Assembly (NCBI GenBank): GCA_916613615.1
Contig: OU744721.1
Location: forward strand, 53,702,747 to 53,766,746
Direction: 5' to 3'
Length of the DNA: 64,000 nt
Source: Steromphala cineraria
Taxonomy: Eukaryota > Mollusca > Gastropoda > Trochida > Trochidae
Part shown: positions 51,471 to 62,751 of the stretch, one piece after another
Layout of the letters: every line of letters starts with the position of its first letter
How positions within the stretch are numbered: position 1 is the first letter of the stretch
Notes under the pieces: generated by a model
The model's database searches: none
What the model was told of the DNA's origin: nothing
Seen by the model: the letters and a program-made list of their open reading frames with translations, nothing else
Made by a program: the position numbers and the translations under genes

Positions 51471-52400
51471 ATTTCCCTTGTGCCAGTCGTGAAATATAAA
51501 CCTTACCCATGAAATATACTTGATATTTATATTTTGATAAGTATAATCTAGTTACTCAAATACGTACAATGGCTATAACATATTACATAATCTGCTGCAT
51601 TTGCTTTGTTTATTGTCACCTGATGACTGCAAGAATGTATTAAAATTTCCAATTTCTGATATATAAAAAGTGGTAATCACGACCATGACAATATTCGTTT
51701 AATTTTCTGAAATGTCAAATTTTCAATTAGGGTTGAAATATCACACCTCTCTTGGTGGGTAATGATCCAAGGGGCTCATATTGTTGTGAGAAACTCCTTA
51801 ATGATGATAACAACTTAACGTAAATTGATACCATTTTCTGGAATCTAAGCTCATTATACAGAAATCGTATTTAGGAGTAAAACAAACTCACAATTGAAAA
51901 TTCGCATTTTTTGTTATATCTTCCTAAAATCTCAGAACCACGCAGGATTATGATGATGATTATGTTGATTTATTAACAGTTGTAATGTCAGAAATAGTAA
52001 ACTCAATAATCACTTCGCTCTTGTGCTGATATAACTGTTTCAGATTGACTGTTAATCTATATCTTAAATTATGTGTCATGCGTTGATTCTTACATCAATT
52101 ATAATTTTCAGTAACTTTCTTGAAGAAAAGAAATCAGTAATGTCGTTCACAAAAAGTATTACATTCAAGGAAGAATGTAAATTGCTATGAAATACATAAT
52201 AGAAACTTTATTAGAGAAATGTCAACAGAAACAATGATTAAAACTCACGGGCAAAAGAAACTATACAAAAACATAAATGTCTGGTTAATGAAAACAAGTA
52301 GAAATGTCAGGGCCTAGGTGACAAATGATCGACTAATTCATTTGTCAACGGATATTCTTAACATTTATATGAACTTTAGTTGACAGGATTCATATACAGA
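51471..52400. other. unique non-coding flank of the array
   Basis: No match to the array or to other repeats was seen, and no gene is supported. Confidence 0.45.
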
Positions 52401-52699
52401 TAGAGAAGGGGTGAAATCTGAATTTATTATTTCAGGTTTCTTTCGACATGAAATTGTCATGTCAATTGATCATTTGTTATGGGTCATTTTCTTAAACGAG
52501 TCCAGTGCTACTGTCGTGTGTGACCTCCAATGGCATCGATATGTGTCTGAATACGACATCATGTTGAGTGTAACAGTCGACGAATCGTTGTTTCGGATTG
52601 ACTATCATTCCTGCGTGACTGTATTCACTCAACCTTGATGATTCGAATAAGGGCGGCTTTCAATTCATTCTCGGTCAGAATGATATCATAAGTGTTCAA

Positions 52700-53135
52700 T
52701 TGGTGGCAGGCTTGGAGATCGGGGTGGCAACGCCAATTTCTATTCTGAAAGTACCGTTATATATTGGCTTACCTGGGTCATTCAGGTTGATTTCATTGGG
52801 TCAGAAACATCATACGGAACAGTCTATACGGAGAGAGACCAAATTGTCATTTTTCGTTGAGTCACTGTCCACATTATTCAATGATGTTGCTTCTGGTGAC
52901 ATCACTGTGACGACACGATTACGCAGGTGGATGCGTTGCATATGTATAGCGGTCTTTGTTTTTGGTTGTTATGCATGATTTAACGCTTCTTGGGGACTCA
53001 ATAGTAGCACCAGGCTGTCCCTATCGTGTCTTAAACATTGTTATTATTGTTGAACGAGTGCAACCAAAGATCTTGCATCATGTTGATGAGTGGCCCCAAG
53101 CTGGAAAATGCCAAAGCTCAATCTTTCTTCTCTTC
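52700..53135 (-). pseudogene. degenerate Tc1-like transposase N-terminus
   Basis: This patch is richer in GC than its surroundings. On the minus strand it reads, across frames, ERLSFGIFQLGATHQHDARS (53125-53060), then SPRSVKSCITTKNKDRY (about 52995-52945), then QRIHLRNRVVTVMSPEATS (52937-52880). These match in order the helix-turn-helix, linker and IHLRNR motif of the 42 kb element and of Tc1-like transposases generally. Each piece is in a different frame. No catalytic part is recognised downstream. The plus frames at 52411-52638, 52700-52978 and 52956-53141 are mostly antisense to it. A VDESLFRID word on the plus strand at 52578 resembles a DDE motif but is in the wrong orientation. Confidence 0.65.
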
Positions 53136-53673
53136 AGATAATCTCACTGTGTCCTTTGTAGCATTCGTGTTCCTTATGGTTTAAGAGATGCTGACTTCAT
53201 GCTTTTAACGCTTCAGCAAAAACACTTTGCGATTTACGGGCATTACATTTTTTAAAGATAAAACCGTTTTATGCATTTAATATTGCAAATTTACCGTTTA
53301 ATTTAAATGTTTAAGGTAAACTAAATAAATATTATCTTGTGATCTACATTGTATATCTCAACTTACATTTTATAACGGATATTTTATTGTCCCTTGTTTC
53401 CTATAAGTTTGCGACTTTATGACTATAAGCATTTATAGCATTTTCAACAAATATGATATGTTCAAGTTTTATCATTGATTTAAGTAAAACAACGTTATAA
53501 GCCTGACTTGTGTTGTCATATTATGCAGATAGTCAAACAAGGCACAACAGACAATCATAGATATCGGATAAACAAGGTAGACAATCAACATTTCATTTTG
53601 CGCAGAAAAGTGAGATTGTATTCATTGGTTTCACGAGTGCCTGATTTCATTGTATTTACTGAAGTAATGTATT

Positions 53674-53998
53674 CCGCAGTGGTGTAGTGGCTATCATGCT
53701 GGCCTCTCACGTCGGAGACCCGGTTCGAATCCCAGCGAAGACACCGAAAATTTGTGATTTGGGTCTTATCCCATGTTGTGTCCCAGGGCAAGGCACTTCA
53801 TCCACATTGCACTCAGTCCACCCAGCTGTTCAAATTGGTACCTGAAAACTGTATGTACTGACCTACATGGTCGTGATTAGCGCTTAGTAGCAGCTCTGAT
53901 ACAATACTATTTCGGGGTAATAATGTAGCGCTTCAGCATGTCTTAGGACGTGGAAAAGGCGCAATATAAGTATGCACATTATTATTATTATTATTATA
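53674..53998 (+). mobile_element. tRNA-derived SINE
   Basis: A pol III head is visible: A box TGGTGTAGTGG (53680-53690) and B box GGTTCGAATCC (53722-53732), 42 bp start to start as in tRNA. The body has 'gggcaaggcacttcatcc' and 'cagtccacccagctg' (53789-53828), then 'aaggcgcaatataagt' and a (ATT)n tail at 53977-53998. Body and tail resemble widespread bivalve SINEs; the exact family is not asserted. The minus frame at 53585-53791 overlaps it and is an artefact. Confidence 0.9.
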
Positions 53999-54201
53999 TT
54001 CAATTTCATACATTGACTTCACTATTTCTATGTCAGGGAGAGAACAGAGTAATTATTAGGACCTTGACAATATCCTTTTAACTCGCTAGAAAGTCAAATT
54101 CAAAATGTCGTCATCATCATCGTCATTTGATGTCTTTTAATTAACTTCTAAACTCTTAATACTGGAAGATTTACTTCATTGCGATGATGTGATCGTCACT
54201 A

Positions 54202-54627
54202 TCAGTTTATTTCGGAAAAGTCCACAAAGCAACTCACAATACAAAATAAACAGACATGTGAAATACACTGTTGTGGCAAAACATTCACGTTAAATGAGAA
54301 TAAATGCTTCATCTTGTCATTTGAATAGTGATGCAATATTGCAATAAATTGAGAACGTAATTCCTGAACAATCCCTGTCGTCATGGCTTTGTGAAGGAGG
54401 TTCATGTTTGATCTAAACGTTTGCCTTTCGTGCTTTAACATTCCGATTTTAATGTGGACTCGGAAATCAGTGTTGACATTATCAGCTCTAATTAAGTTTT
54501 CATTCTTGAATTTCAAAGCAATCTTGAATCTTCGTTGAGTGCAATTACAAGGAAATGGCATTTTGATTAGGCCCATTACTTGTTGTCGTTCTTTCAGAAG
54601 GACAATGAAATATGAAAAATACTTCAT
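54202..54627 (-). CDS. hypothetical protein or terminal exon, 141 codons
   Basis: One of the longest non-repetitive frames in the window, on the minus strand. Residue use is balanced. After FIVLLKERQQVMGLIKMPF comes CNCTQRRFKIALKFKNENL, then the strand-like DFRVHIKIGM, then a probable helix (MNLLHKAMTTGIVQELRSQF, then IAILHHY). The C-terminus VCLFCIVSCFVDFSEIN is hydrophobic and Cys-rich. It could start at the ATG at 54627, or be an exon beginning after 'tttcattgtccttctgaaag' (acceptor-like, about 54598). In that case it begins ERQQ, similar in position and style to E3 (ERKR). A perfect CRE octamer lies at 54839. No family recognised; no signal peptide is clear. Confidence 0.4.
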   Translation of the reverse strand: MKYFSYFIVLLKERQQVMGLIKMPFPCNCTQRRFKIALKFKNENLIRADNVNTDFRVHIKIGMLKHERQTFRSNMNLLHKAMTTGIVQELRSQFIAILHHYSNDKMKHLFSFNVNVLPQQCISHVCLFCIVSCFVDFSEIN

Positions 54628-54838
54628 ATTATCAACAACATTTGAATTATTATCAACTAGAAAGGTGGTAAATGAATGATGTGTTTATGATTATTAGGCC
54701 CGTTATCACCATTATCATCCTACACGATGAGAACAAATATCATTATCCTTTGCGTTTGACACCTTTATGAGAATCAACATTAGAAAAGAAAAATGAGGTC
54801 TTTGAATAAACGTATACACTCTTAATAGCTTCTTACAG

Positions 54839-54846
54839 TGACGTCA
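54839..54846. promoter_or_regulatory. CRE palindrome TGACGTCA
   Basis: Perfect consensus for CREB/ATF-family bZIP proteins, about 210 bp upstream of the ATG of the minus frame at 54202-54627. Function is inferred from the motif only. Confidence 0.3.
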
Positions 54847-55012
54847 GTGTCACTCAGATCTTTTGTTTGTACTATATCGTCTGCCGCACATTAACAAGTG
54901 TGATTTTAATTCTTTTAAACTTTTGATAGGAAGAATTGGTAGTGACTGCTGTCAGATTCAAATATCAATGCAATCATGCACGAATGTATTTCTTTATTCA
55001 GAACAGTACTTT

Positions 55013-55860
55013 ATGCCATAAATGATGCGATGTATTTATTTGCTTTTAACAGTACTTCGTGTTAATGAATGATGCGATATATTTATTTGCTTTTAACAGT
55101 AATTCATGAATGATGCGATGTATCTATTTGCTTTTAACAGTACTTCATGAATGATGCGATGTATTTATTTGTTTGTAACAGAACTTCATGAATGATGCGA
55201 TGTATTTATTTGCTTTTAACAGTACTTCATGAATGATGCGATGTATTTATTTGTTTGTAACAGAACTTCATGAATGATGCGATGTATTTATTTGTTACAT
55301 AAATGATGCGATGTATTTATTTGTTTGTAACAGAACTTCATGAATGATGCGATGTATTTATTTGTTTGTAACAGAACTTCATGAATGATGCGATGTATTT
55401 ATTTGTTTGTAACAGAACTTCATGCCATGAATGATAGAATGTATTTATTCGTTTGTAACAGTACTTCGTGTCATGAATGAAAGAATGTATTTATTTGTTT
55501 GTAACAGTACTTCGTGTCATGAATGATGCGGTTTATTTATTCGTTTGTAACAGAACTTCATGCCATGAATGAAAGAATGTATTTATTTGTTTGTAACAGT
55601 ACCTCGTGTCATGAATGAAAGAATGTATTTATTTGTTTGTAACAGAACTTCATGCCATGAATGAAAGAATGTATTTATTTGTTTGTAACAGTTCCTCGTG
55701 TCATGAATGATGCGGTTTATTAGTTTACTATATAACAATGCTTCATGTCGTGAATGATGCGATTTATTTGTTTATTATGTAACAGTACTTCGTGCCATGA
55801 ATAATTCGATTTATTTGTTTTCCATATAATTATGCTTCATGCCATTAATTATGCAGTGAA
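55013..55860. repeat. minisatellite, 41-bp unit, about 20 copies
   Basis: The 'gatgcgatgtatttatttg' unit recurs at a strict 41-bp step (GCGA at 55074, 55115, 55156, 55197, 55238, 55279, then 55308 after a 12-bp loss, 55349 and 55390). From about 55430 the unit lengthens by about 5 bp through a 'tgcca' or 'tgtca' insertion, and GCGATG is often replaced by AGAATG. The end copies are the most diverged, as expected for array growth in the middle. Confidence 0.95.
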
Positions 55861-57480
55861 ATTGCTAACAGTGTTAAGAGCAATATGTATTGCAGTTAAC
55901 GAGACGATGTAACAAATATTAATTTACTGAAGTCTTGCAGTGTGATGCAACACTATAACGAGAAGGTTTTTCAGTTGAGGTTTATATTTATAAAACGTAA
56001 GTAAGACAGTCTGATATGAGCCCAAGACATATTTCACTGAACTATATTTCTAGACATTTTGTAGCTCAGCCAATTCGTAAACGTAACCGTTAACGTGTAT
56101 AGCGAACTATTGTGTTTGATTAACTAAGAAATTATCTATTATCTATTATCGTTCATTCTAATAAGCAACATGGCCTGAAAACGAAATATCGTTAAAGCTT
56201 TCATTGAAAAACGAACCAACATATGCCTCGGTTGAAATTAATTTCGCAGTCGGCGTTGAAATTACCAAAGGTGTATAATGTATGCTAACAATTTTCCGTC
56301 AACTCTAAATTCTTCATCTACCCTAAAGGCTTTCAGTCTAAAAGTTCACACTTTCAATTTCAGACCGTCTGATATCATTCGTCAAATTAATATCAGTATC
56401 AAAAACGTGTGCTTGTTGACAGAACTGTGTTTATGAAGCTCATATGTATAACTGATAAACTTGTGATAAAATAACATCAAGCTGTCAATAATTGTTTATC
56501 ATCAATATGGATTTAAAATACTTTCTCAAACGACACTTTGAACTTTAAAATGCAAAATATCCGATGTAGAATATATGATTAACTGTAAGGAAATTGTGAA
56601 CATAATTTTCGCGTCATAATGATCACCTATAAACAAATATTTAGGATAGTTTTCCTTTTGAGGCCGATTCATTTTTGCTACATTTTTTATTACTAAGAAA
56701 AATATACAGCTGGAACATAATCTGTGACGTCTCCATATACCGTGTATGAATGAGTTAATATTCTAATCATTATTGCAATGATGACTATTTTAATTGGAAA
56801 TCATTCATGTAGAACTTTGTTTTTTTGCAGAATTTTTACACTTTTCATAAATCAATCATAAGGAGGAATTAAACAAGAAATATATATATGCCGATTGGAA
56901 ATAAATAGTAAGTTTTCTTGGGCAAGTTATAATAAATGAGAACGTTTGTATGGTTAGATTGTGTGATAGATATTGAACCTACATTAATGTATTAAACTTT
57001 TTACTAATTTATTGTCAATTGTTTGCAACTAAATATTGAACATAATATTCAGATTTTGATATATGATTTATGATACTTTTAATGGGTAATGTTTATGTCA
57101 AATCACAAATTATTTCATACTTTTCACTTACACAAACAAATCCCAGATGAATCAAGATAGTCTTTAATCAAATGTAAATTATTTTTTCTCATCTAAACAT
57201 TTATTTGTTTTCAAGCATTATTTCTCTAACCTTTTGCGTCGTTGTAACATTCATCTGTGATTCCAATTGAAGCGTACATAAATTGCAATACTGATTGAAA
57301 TTAAGCACGTCGCTGGGCTTTTAAGTTTCCTCCGAGAAACAGTGAAGTACGGCGGGTCCGTAAGTGTATGATATTTTCATCAATCGTAAATATTTATCAT
57401 ATAATTTACCTCTGCATTAGACAGTGACAACTTCATATACATGTATGATTGTACAAATAATTTGATTTATTACATGACTG
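55861..57480. other. non-coding stretch
   Basis: No gene supported. At 57283-57304 a 22-bp segment is identical to the reverse complement of 37871-37892 (B2) and 48970-48991 (B3). Confidence 0.35.
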
Positions 57481-57531
57481 AGGGTGAAATACTCTGTTCT
57501 ATCAGTGAAATAAACCCTCTATCTGGCTACA

Positions 57532-57680
57532 GTGGCGATAACCTTTATCGTCACTCTACTGAGTGGTGATAAACTTTATCACCACTCGAGTGACGTCAAG
57601 TTCAAGAGTTTGACGTCATGTAACAATGGTCCGACGTCATGAATTCTCATATGGCGTCACACTGTTACTGCGGTGACGGG
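57532..57680. promoter_or_regulatory. 27-bp palindrome followed by phased CRE-like octamers
   Basis: A perfect palindrome with 13-bp arms and a 1-nt centre lies at 57561-57587 (GAGTGGTGATAAA arm). A weaker related one is at 57532-57554. Directly after are TGACGTCA at 57591 and 57611, CGACGTCA at 57632, TGGCGTCA at 57652, and a TGACG half-site at 57674. Start-to-start steps are 20, 21, 20 and 22 bp, about two DNA turns. TGACGTCA is the CREB/ATF consensus. A regulatory role is inference; the block could equally be part of a repeat family. Confidence 0.5.
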
Positions 57681-57744
57681 CTCAACATGAAAATGGCCTT
57701 TTTTAACGTATTTAGAAGGATTTCATCATATAATAAATAGAATA

Positions 57745-57895
57745 TCTGTCAATTCTTGACAAATATCATGTTTATCTCATCTCGTGAGGTAGACAAGTTA
57801 AATATTTTCACTCGTGGCTGCGCCACTCGTGAAAATGTAAACTTTCTGCCTCACTCGATGAGATAAACATGGTATTAGTCAAGAAAAGACAGATA
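57745..57895. mobile_element. palindromic (foldback) element
   Basis: The arms 57748-57789 and 57851-57892 are inverted repeats ('gacaaatatcatgtttatct' against 'agataaacatggtattagtc'). The centre at 57805-57835 reads ttttcactcgtggc, tg, cgccactcgtgaaaa. Its two 'cactcgtg' words are in direct rather than inverted order. Such sequences are common in bivalve genomes. Confidence 0.75.
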
Positions 57896-58215
57896 TCGTC
57901 TATATATCCTTGTAGCAGACATAATCTGAGAATTTGATAACCCTCATTCAGCGTCACGGGAAAGAGTATTCTTACCAAACTGCATCTGCAGAATGGTAGT
58001 TGTTGAGTGCTTCGGTACAAACGTTCTACATCAAGTACAAGAGCATCTGTAAGATTTAAACTCAGCAAAAATACGCAACAATAAAAATGTAAATATAAAA
58101 GTACAGGTAGTTGAAGGTGATCATACATATCATTCAAAAATCTACATACCGGAGAGGTCCATAAAAGTTTATTTTGCTTTATCAAGTATATGATATTCAA
58201 TAAACGCATTCCCAT
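57808..58215 (-). other. 135-codon open minus frame, uncertain
   Basis: Open from the ATG at 58215, with VCRFLNDMYDHLQLPVLLYL and a hydrophobic Leu-rich middle. Its last 30 codons run into the palindromic element at 57745-57895, so the annotated end cannot be native. A truncated exon or a chance frame are both possible. No family recognised. Confidence 0.2.
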
Positions 58216-58424
58216 CTACGACAACATAAAAATCCACTATCTTCTAAAATTACATTACATTTTTGAAGCCTAGATGAAGTCCTCATTAGATGCCTATATA
58301 TAAATAAAAACGTTCATGATACATTGGCATTCAAATTACAAATGTCACTGTTGAAATGTCTTAACGATATGAAACGTTCAGATACAGTAAAGTATCATCT
58401 TTTATATGCCATTATGTATTAGGT

Positions 58425-58530
58425 GTGTACTGTTTTAAAGCAAAATCTGATCTTAGAAGACCTGATTCACGTGAACTACACATTTTATGAAACTTGTTCA
58501 GTTTATTTTGACATTCTATAATATAATATA
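58425..58530. repeat. short duplication shared with 60.44-60.54 kb
   Basis: The 'gattcacgtgaactaca' core and both sides ('aaaatctga', 'ttcagtt', 'ttttgaca') recur at 60440-60535 in the same orientation, about 2 kb apart. The core contains a CACGTG E-box. Confidence 0.65.
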
Positions 58531-58855
58531 ATATAAAACTTATTTCTTTCGACGAAGACTTCGCCGTACCTATAACAAGTATATGTCACGTTCATTCAAC
58601 GTTTGTTTTAACAAGTTTTAAGAAAATACATTTCGGTGAAACGTGTGAGTACATGTAGTCTGCTATAATATAATGGCTTTATCTTGTATCTCATTTCGTC
58701 GTCAAAGACAGAACTAACAGCAGTGGGTGGAAGAATTAATTACCTATCAGATATCATTCTCCTATAACCATGTGGATGTGAAAGGAAAATAATGGAATTG
58801 TATTGAGATTGTATAAATGTTAAGATCTTCTGTTGAAACTGGAGGAAATAAAGAA

Positions 58856-59133
<278 letters not shown>

Positions 59134-59144
59134 TATATATAGCC

Positions 59145-59830
59145 CTATCGATCATCTAGACGGAATCACTTCTAGTTGACTAGCACAATCGTCTTACTTT
59201 CTAACTTTCCAAATATGATTGCTTATAATTTCTGTTGTGTTTGTAATAACTTTTAACAAGATAAAATGCACAAGAAGAAGTAAACAGTTCTTTGATAATA
59301 AAGAAAGGTCTATTTGAATATAATGGCTCCTATTTTATATCATATTGTGTCGTAAAGGAAGGCAGAAAACCAAACCAGTGGGTGGAAGAATTACATTTCA
59401 AATGTAATGGCATTAAGTTCAGACCTCTGGTCTATGTCAGTCAACTATACCAATATTTGTTCTCATCCATAAATCATTAATTCAGGCTTGTTAGAAGATC
59501 GTGACTTTTATGAACTTAAGACCAAAGCATCTTCGAGTCTTTAGCTCTATTGATCATCTAGACGGTAGAGACGAATCACTAGTTGAACAACACAACCGTC
59601 CTACTTTTTAACTCCTTACATACACGTATGGTTTATACATGTCTGTAGTGTTTGTAACAATTTTCAACAAATCAAATGCCAAGAGGTGGACATTTTGTTA
59701 AACCATATGAGTAGTCAAGTTGAACATAATGACCCCTATTTCATATTTTGCTGTAATTGAGGTCAGAAACCAAGCCAGTGGGTGGGAAAACAATACCTTT
59801 TATAATGTCGTTATGCTATATTTATGAGGA
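59145..59830. repeat. 402-bp tandem duplication
   Basis: 'gatcatctagacgg' at 59149 and 59550, and 'cagtgggtggaagaa' or 'cagtgggtgggaaaa' at 59378 and 59779, give a period of about 401-402 bp. A third partial copy at 58680-58760 ('cagtgggtggaagaatta' at 58721) lies on the far side of the CT tract. The 62-codon plus frame at 59292-59480 is not kept in the second copy. Confidence 0.8.
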
Positions 59831-60978
59831 TGTCAAGTAGAGAAAAAAAAGCTTTTTGATGTATTTTTTTAAGTAACAAATACGATTTCTAGAGAATTTA
59901 GCATTATTCTCAGTATACAGTACGTTAAGGCTACACGTTAACCGTTACCTGTAGTGATGTGCAAGGATTTATTGACATAAGTCTAATTTCTCATGATTAT
60001 TTCAGTGTTTGCAATAAATATCCACAACCACTAAATGAAGAAAGTCCAACTTGCAGTAAATCCACCATTCAAACAAGGGTGATAGGTATCTTTAACAAGA
60101 GTTAATTGAGTATATCTCATCCTGCCGAGTCCAATCTGCCAATATGTTAGGCAGAAATTTTCAAACCCATGATTGAAATGGAGGAAAAAATGAAATGCAT
60201 GTCTGAAAATCTAACTTTCCTATTTGTTACGTCATATTTTCAAAACGACAAAATGTTCGAAATAAATCCACAAATTAAACTCTAGTTGAAGATATCTAAA
60301 GGCAAAAACACTTTTGTTTGCTGTACAGAAACGTCTTCGTGATCCCAACAACCGATGACGGGGAGGTTGAATCCAGATGCACAGTTGTTGAATGACATCA
60401 TGAAATGAGCAGTCATCTAGTAATCACCATGTTGTATTGGAGGTGTACCGTGCTTCAGAAAAATCTGACTTTCGAAGGCTTGATTCACGTGAACTACATG
60501 TTATAGGAAACAAATTCAGTTCGTTTTGACATCCTTAAATTATTAGATCAGCGATAGGGTTTATAACTTAAGTATTATCAAACTAATGTAATGGAGTATT
60601 CGTCGTCTCTATGACACAGGAGTGCATGATGTGAATGTATGAGATAACTCCTTTCTTGTTCAATATGATCAATTTGGTAAGCTGTAAGATGTTTGCGACG
60701 GCTTGCCTTCAAGATACTAGCATTTATTAAATAGAGCTGCGAAAAACCAACATGAATGTAAAGAAATAACGAAATATATTTCTAAAAGGATATGTCATGT
60801 AGTTGATTTCAAAATTGTTCCGTTGTGTGTATGAATATCGGAGTAAATAACTGCTATTTTTGAATAAAAAAGTGGCTTAAATGGTAACAAATCTCATTTA
60901 AATCAGATTGACCATATCACTTGTCGTTTCTGATCTGAAAACTGTACTATAGGAGTTATGCAAGTTTTATAGGCAGCT
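59831..60978. other. non-coding stretch
   Basis: Apart from the duplicated segment at 60440-60535, nothing is supported. A minus-strand AATAAA lies at 60723-60728. Confidence 0.35.
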
Positions 60979-61210
60979 TTAATATCTAATCGTGATGATT
61001 GTTGGATCGTCACCGATTGGCTTGGGCGATATAGTCACATAACGAGAACAGATATCTGGCTTCAGAAATACAGCTAGGTGGAAGTTACAGCTTCTGTACA
61101 CATGTTTGACTTCACTAATATTTAGAAGCGTCATAGCATGAAAACAGAGACTCGGGGGAAGAGCAGTAAAATCCTCATTCAAAAAGAGAATTACTGAACC
61201 ATACATGTAA
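60979..61210 (-). CDS. candidate terminal exon, about 77 codons
   Basis: Minus strand. It is preceded by 'gcttccatttttag' (acceptor, AG at 61212-61211) and ends at TAA 60979-60981. It encodes a varied sequence including GSVILFLNEDFTALPPSLCF, then HAMTLLNISEVKHVYRSCNF, then HLAVFLKPDICSRYVTISPK and PIGDDPTIITIRY. AATAAA follows about 250 bp downstream at 60728-60723. Residue use is much less biased than in surrounding chance frames. The frame also has an ATG at 61236, so a small single-exon gene is possible. No family recognised. Confidence 0.35.
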
Positions 61211-61236
61211 CTAAAAATGGAAGCATTTCGCTTCAT

Positions 61237-62140
61237 GTAAATAAAAAGGCAACAAAGAATGGTTTAAATCTTAAGGAATTTTATTATGAAATTAAGTTTT
61301 GTATGTATATTCATATGTATATAGATATATATTATGAAAATTCAATAAATATCGCTTTCTTTAGCCAGTTACCATTAGGTGGCAGCAGAATTATAGTGTA
61401 ACATTTATAGGAATACTTGAGCTCTGGAAATAAACTCAGAAATCTATCAACAAACACATTGACAATTGTTAACAGTGATAGAGGATACTCGAGGATGGAA
61501 GATTAACAACATTGTTATCTATAACCCATGGGTCTAATTCACTTATACGATTTAACAGACAGGAACACAGCATAAGTTTCATTGCAATATACACATATTG
61601 GCATTCATCAGTCAAACATAGACTAGCGTTTCAGTGCATGAACAAATAATAAAATAAGTTATCACCTTTATCACATTCATAAATATATGCAACAAAATAA
61701 TTAATAACAAAGTTTGTATCTAAATCAATTTCTAATTTTGATTCGAGAAATGTACATTTTTTCTTTAAAGTTATGAATAGAGATAAACAGATATTTGAAT
61801 GTATCATTGAAATCCATTTCTGTTTTAAAATACTGACTCAGATTATGATATTGATGTTGATGTTGATTCTTGAACTGTTGAAAATTGTTGTTAAACTTTA
61901 TGAATATCTCTATATATGATAATCAAACATGATAGACAAGACATACTGAGCACACAAGTCTTAAGTCGTGGACAGATCCTGTTAACATTTTACATCTTAA
62001 CAAAATATTTTCACTTCTAAATTAGTAAGGCCAACTCTATCAATTTATCAAGAAGTTTCTTAGAACATGCATAATTCACTTTCAATTTGAACCTAAAAAA
62101 TATTCTATTTTCACAATCTTAATGCATTGTTAAGGAGCTG
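61237..62140. other. non-coding stretch
   Basis: No frame or repeat is supported. A TGATGTTGATGTTGATT run near 61852-61868 is a short simple repeat. Confidence 0.35.
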
Positions 62141-62149
62141 CAACGTGAT

Positions 62150-62222
62150 TTTCGCGGCGGAACCGGAAATTCTCAAAGGTAAGCGCATGCGTAAGTGGCA
62201 ACGAATGAAATAGCACACGTGA
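62150..62222. promoter_or_regulatory. CpG-bearing patch with ETS, NRF-1 and E-box-like motifs
   Basis: In about 70 bp there are CGCGGCGG (62154), ACCGGAAAT (62162-62170, ETS type), GCGCATGCG (62183-62191, NRF-1 core) and CACGTG (62217-62222). These stand out in AT-rich surroundings. 'aaaggtaagc' at 62175 is also a good plus-strand splice donor, so a first non-coding exon on the plus strand is conceivable. Promoter function is inferred from motifs only. Confidence 0.35.
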
Positions 62223-62636
62223 TATACAGTCAATGGGAAGACTGTTCGCACCTTCTGATGTTCGTAAAAAAATAGTTCTTAAATATCATTCATCCATCTT
62301 TCAATGCACAAAATAATGACAATTACACAGAAGATTTCTGGAATGTTTCTCATATTTTTGGTCAGCCTAACAATATTTCATACAGATTCCACAACAACAT
62401 TGTTGTGAGCAAGATCGACAGAATTATGATGATGTAATTATCTCATATCAATTAATTATTATGGTTGAATGTGCCAACAGTGTCTATATCCTAATTGATA
62501 AGTATAACTAATATCTACAGGTTATTTTTGACATAAACAGCTATGTATCATACAATGAGAAAAATACATTTTATTGAATATGTCAACAAAAACAAATATC
62601 AATAAAGGAAATTATTATCAGGCACAGTAACTGGGT

Positions 62637-62751
62637 TTAACCAAACATCCCCATTTCAACAAATGCATGGCCAGTAATGAAGAAAGAACAATAACATGCA
62701 CTTGGCTGGGAGTCCAGATATTGCAAGCCTGTATACGACACTGACATATAT
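62637..62751 (-). CDS. candidate terminal exon, 37 codons
   Basis: Minus strand. Acceptor 'gttgtcctcccatttacag' (AG at 62753-62752), then an open frame YMSVSYTGLQYLDSQPSACY, CSFFITGHAFVEMGMFG and TAA at 62637-62639. A canonical AATAAA follows about 61 bp downstream (62575-62570). Acceptor, stop and poly(A) signal together fit a last exon; the product is unknown and no upstream exon was found. The longer frame reaching 62837 runs into the foldback arm. Confidence 0.35.

Noticed and set aside
52411..52978. Two plus frames of 75 and 92 codons, one with a VDESLFRID word
   Set aside because: Partly antisense to the Tc1 relic; the DDE-like word stands alone in the opposite orientation and neither frame aligns further with a transposase.
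53585..53791. 68-codon minus frame
   Set aside because: Antisense to the SINE; explained by the repeat.
55013..55860. CRISPR-like array
   Set aside because: The units are contiguous with no unique spacers, and the context is an animal genome. It is a minisatellite.
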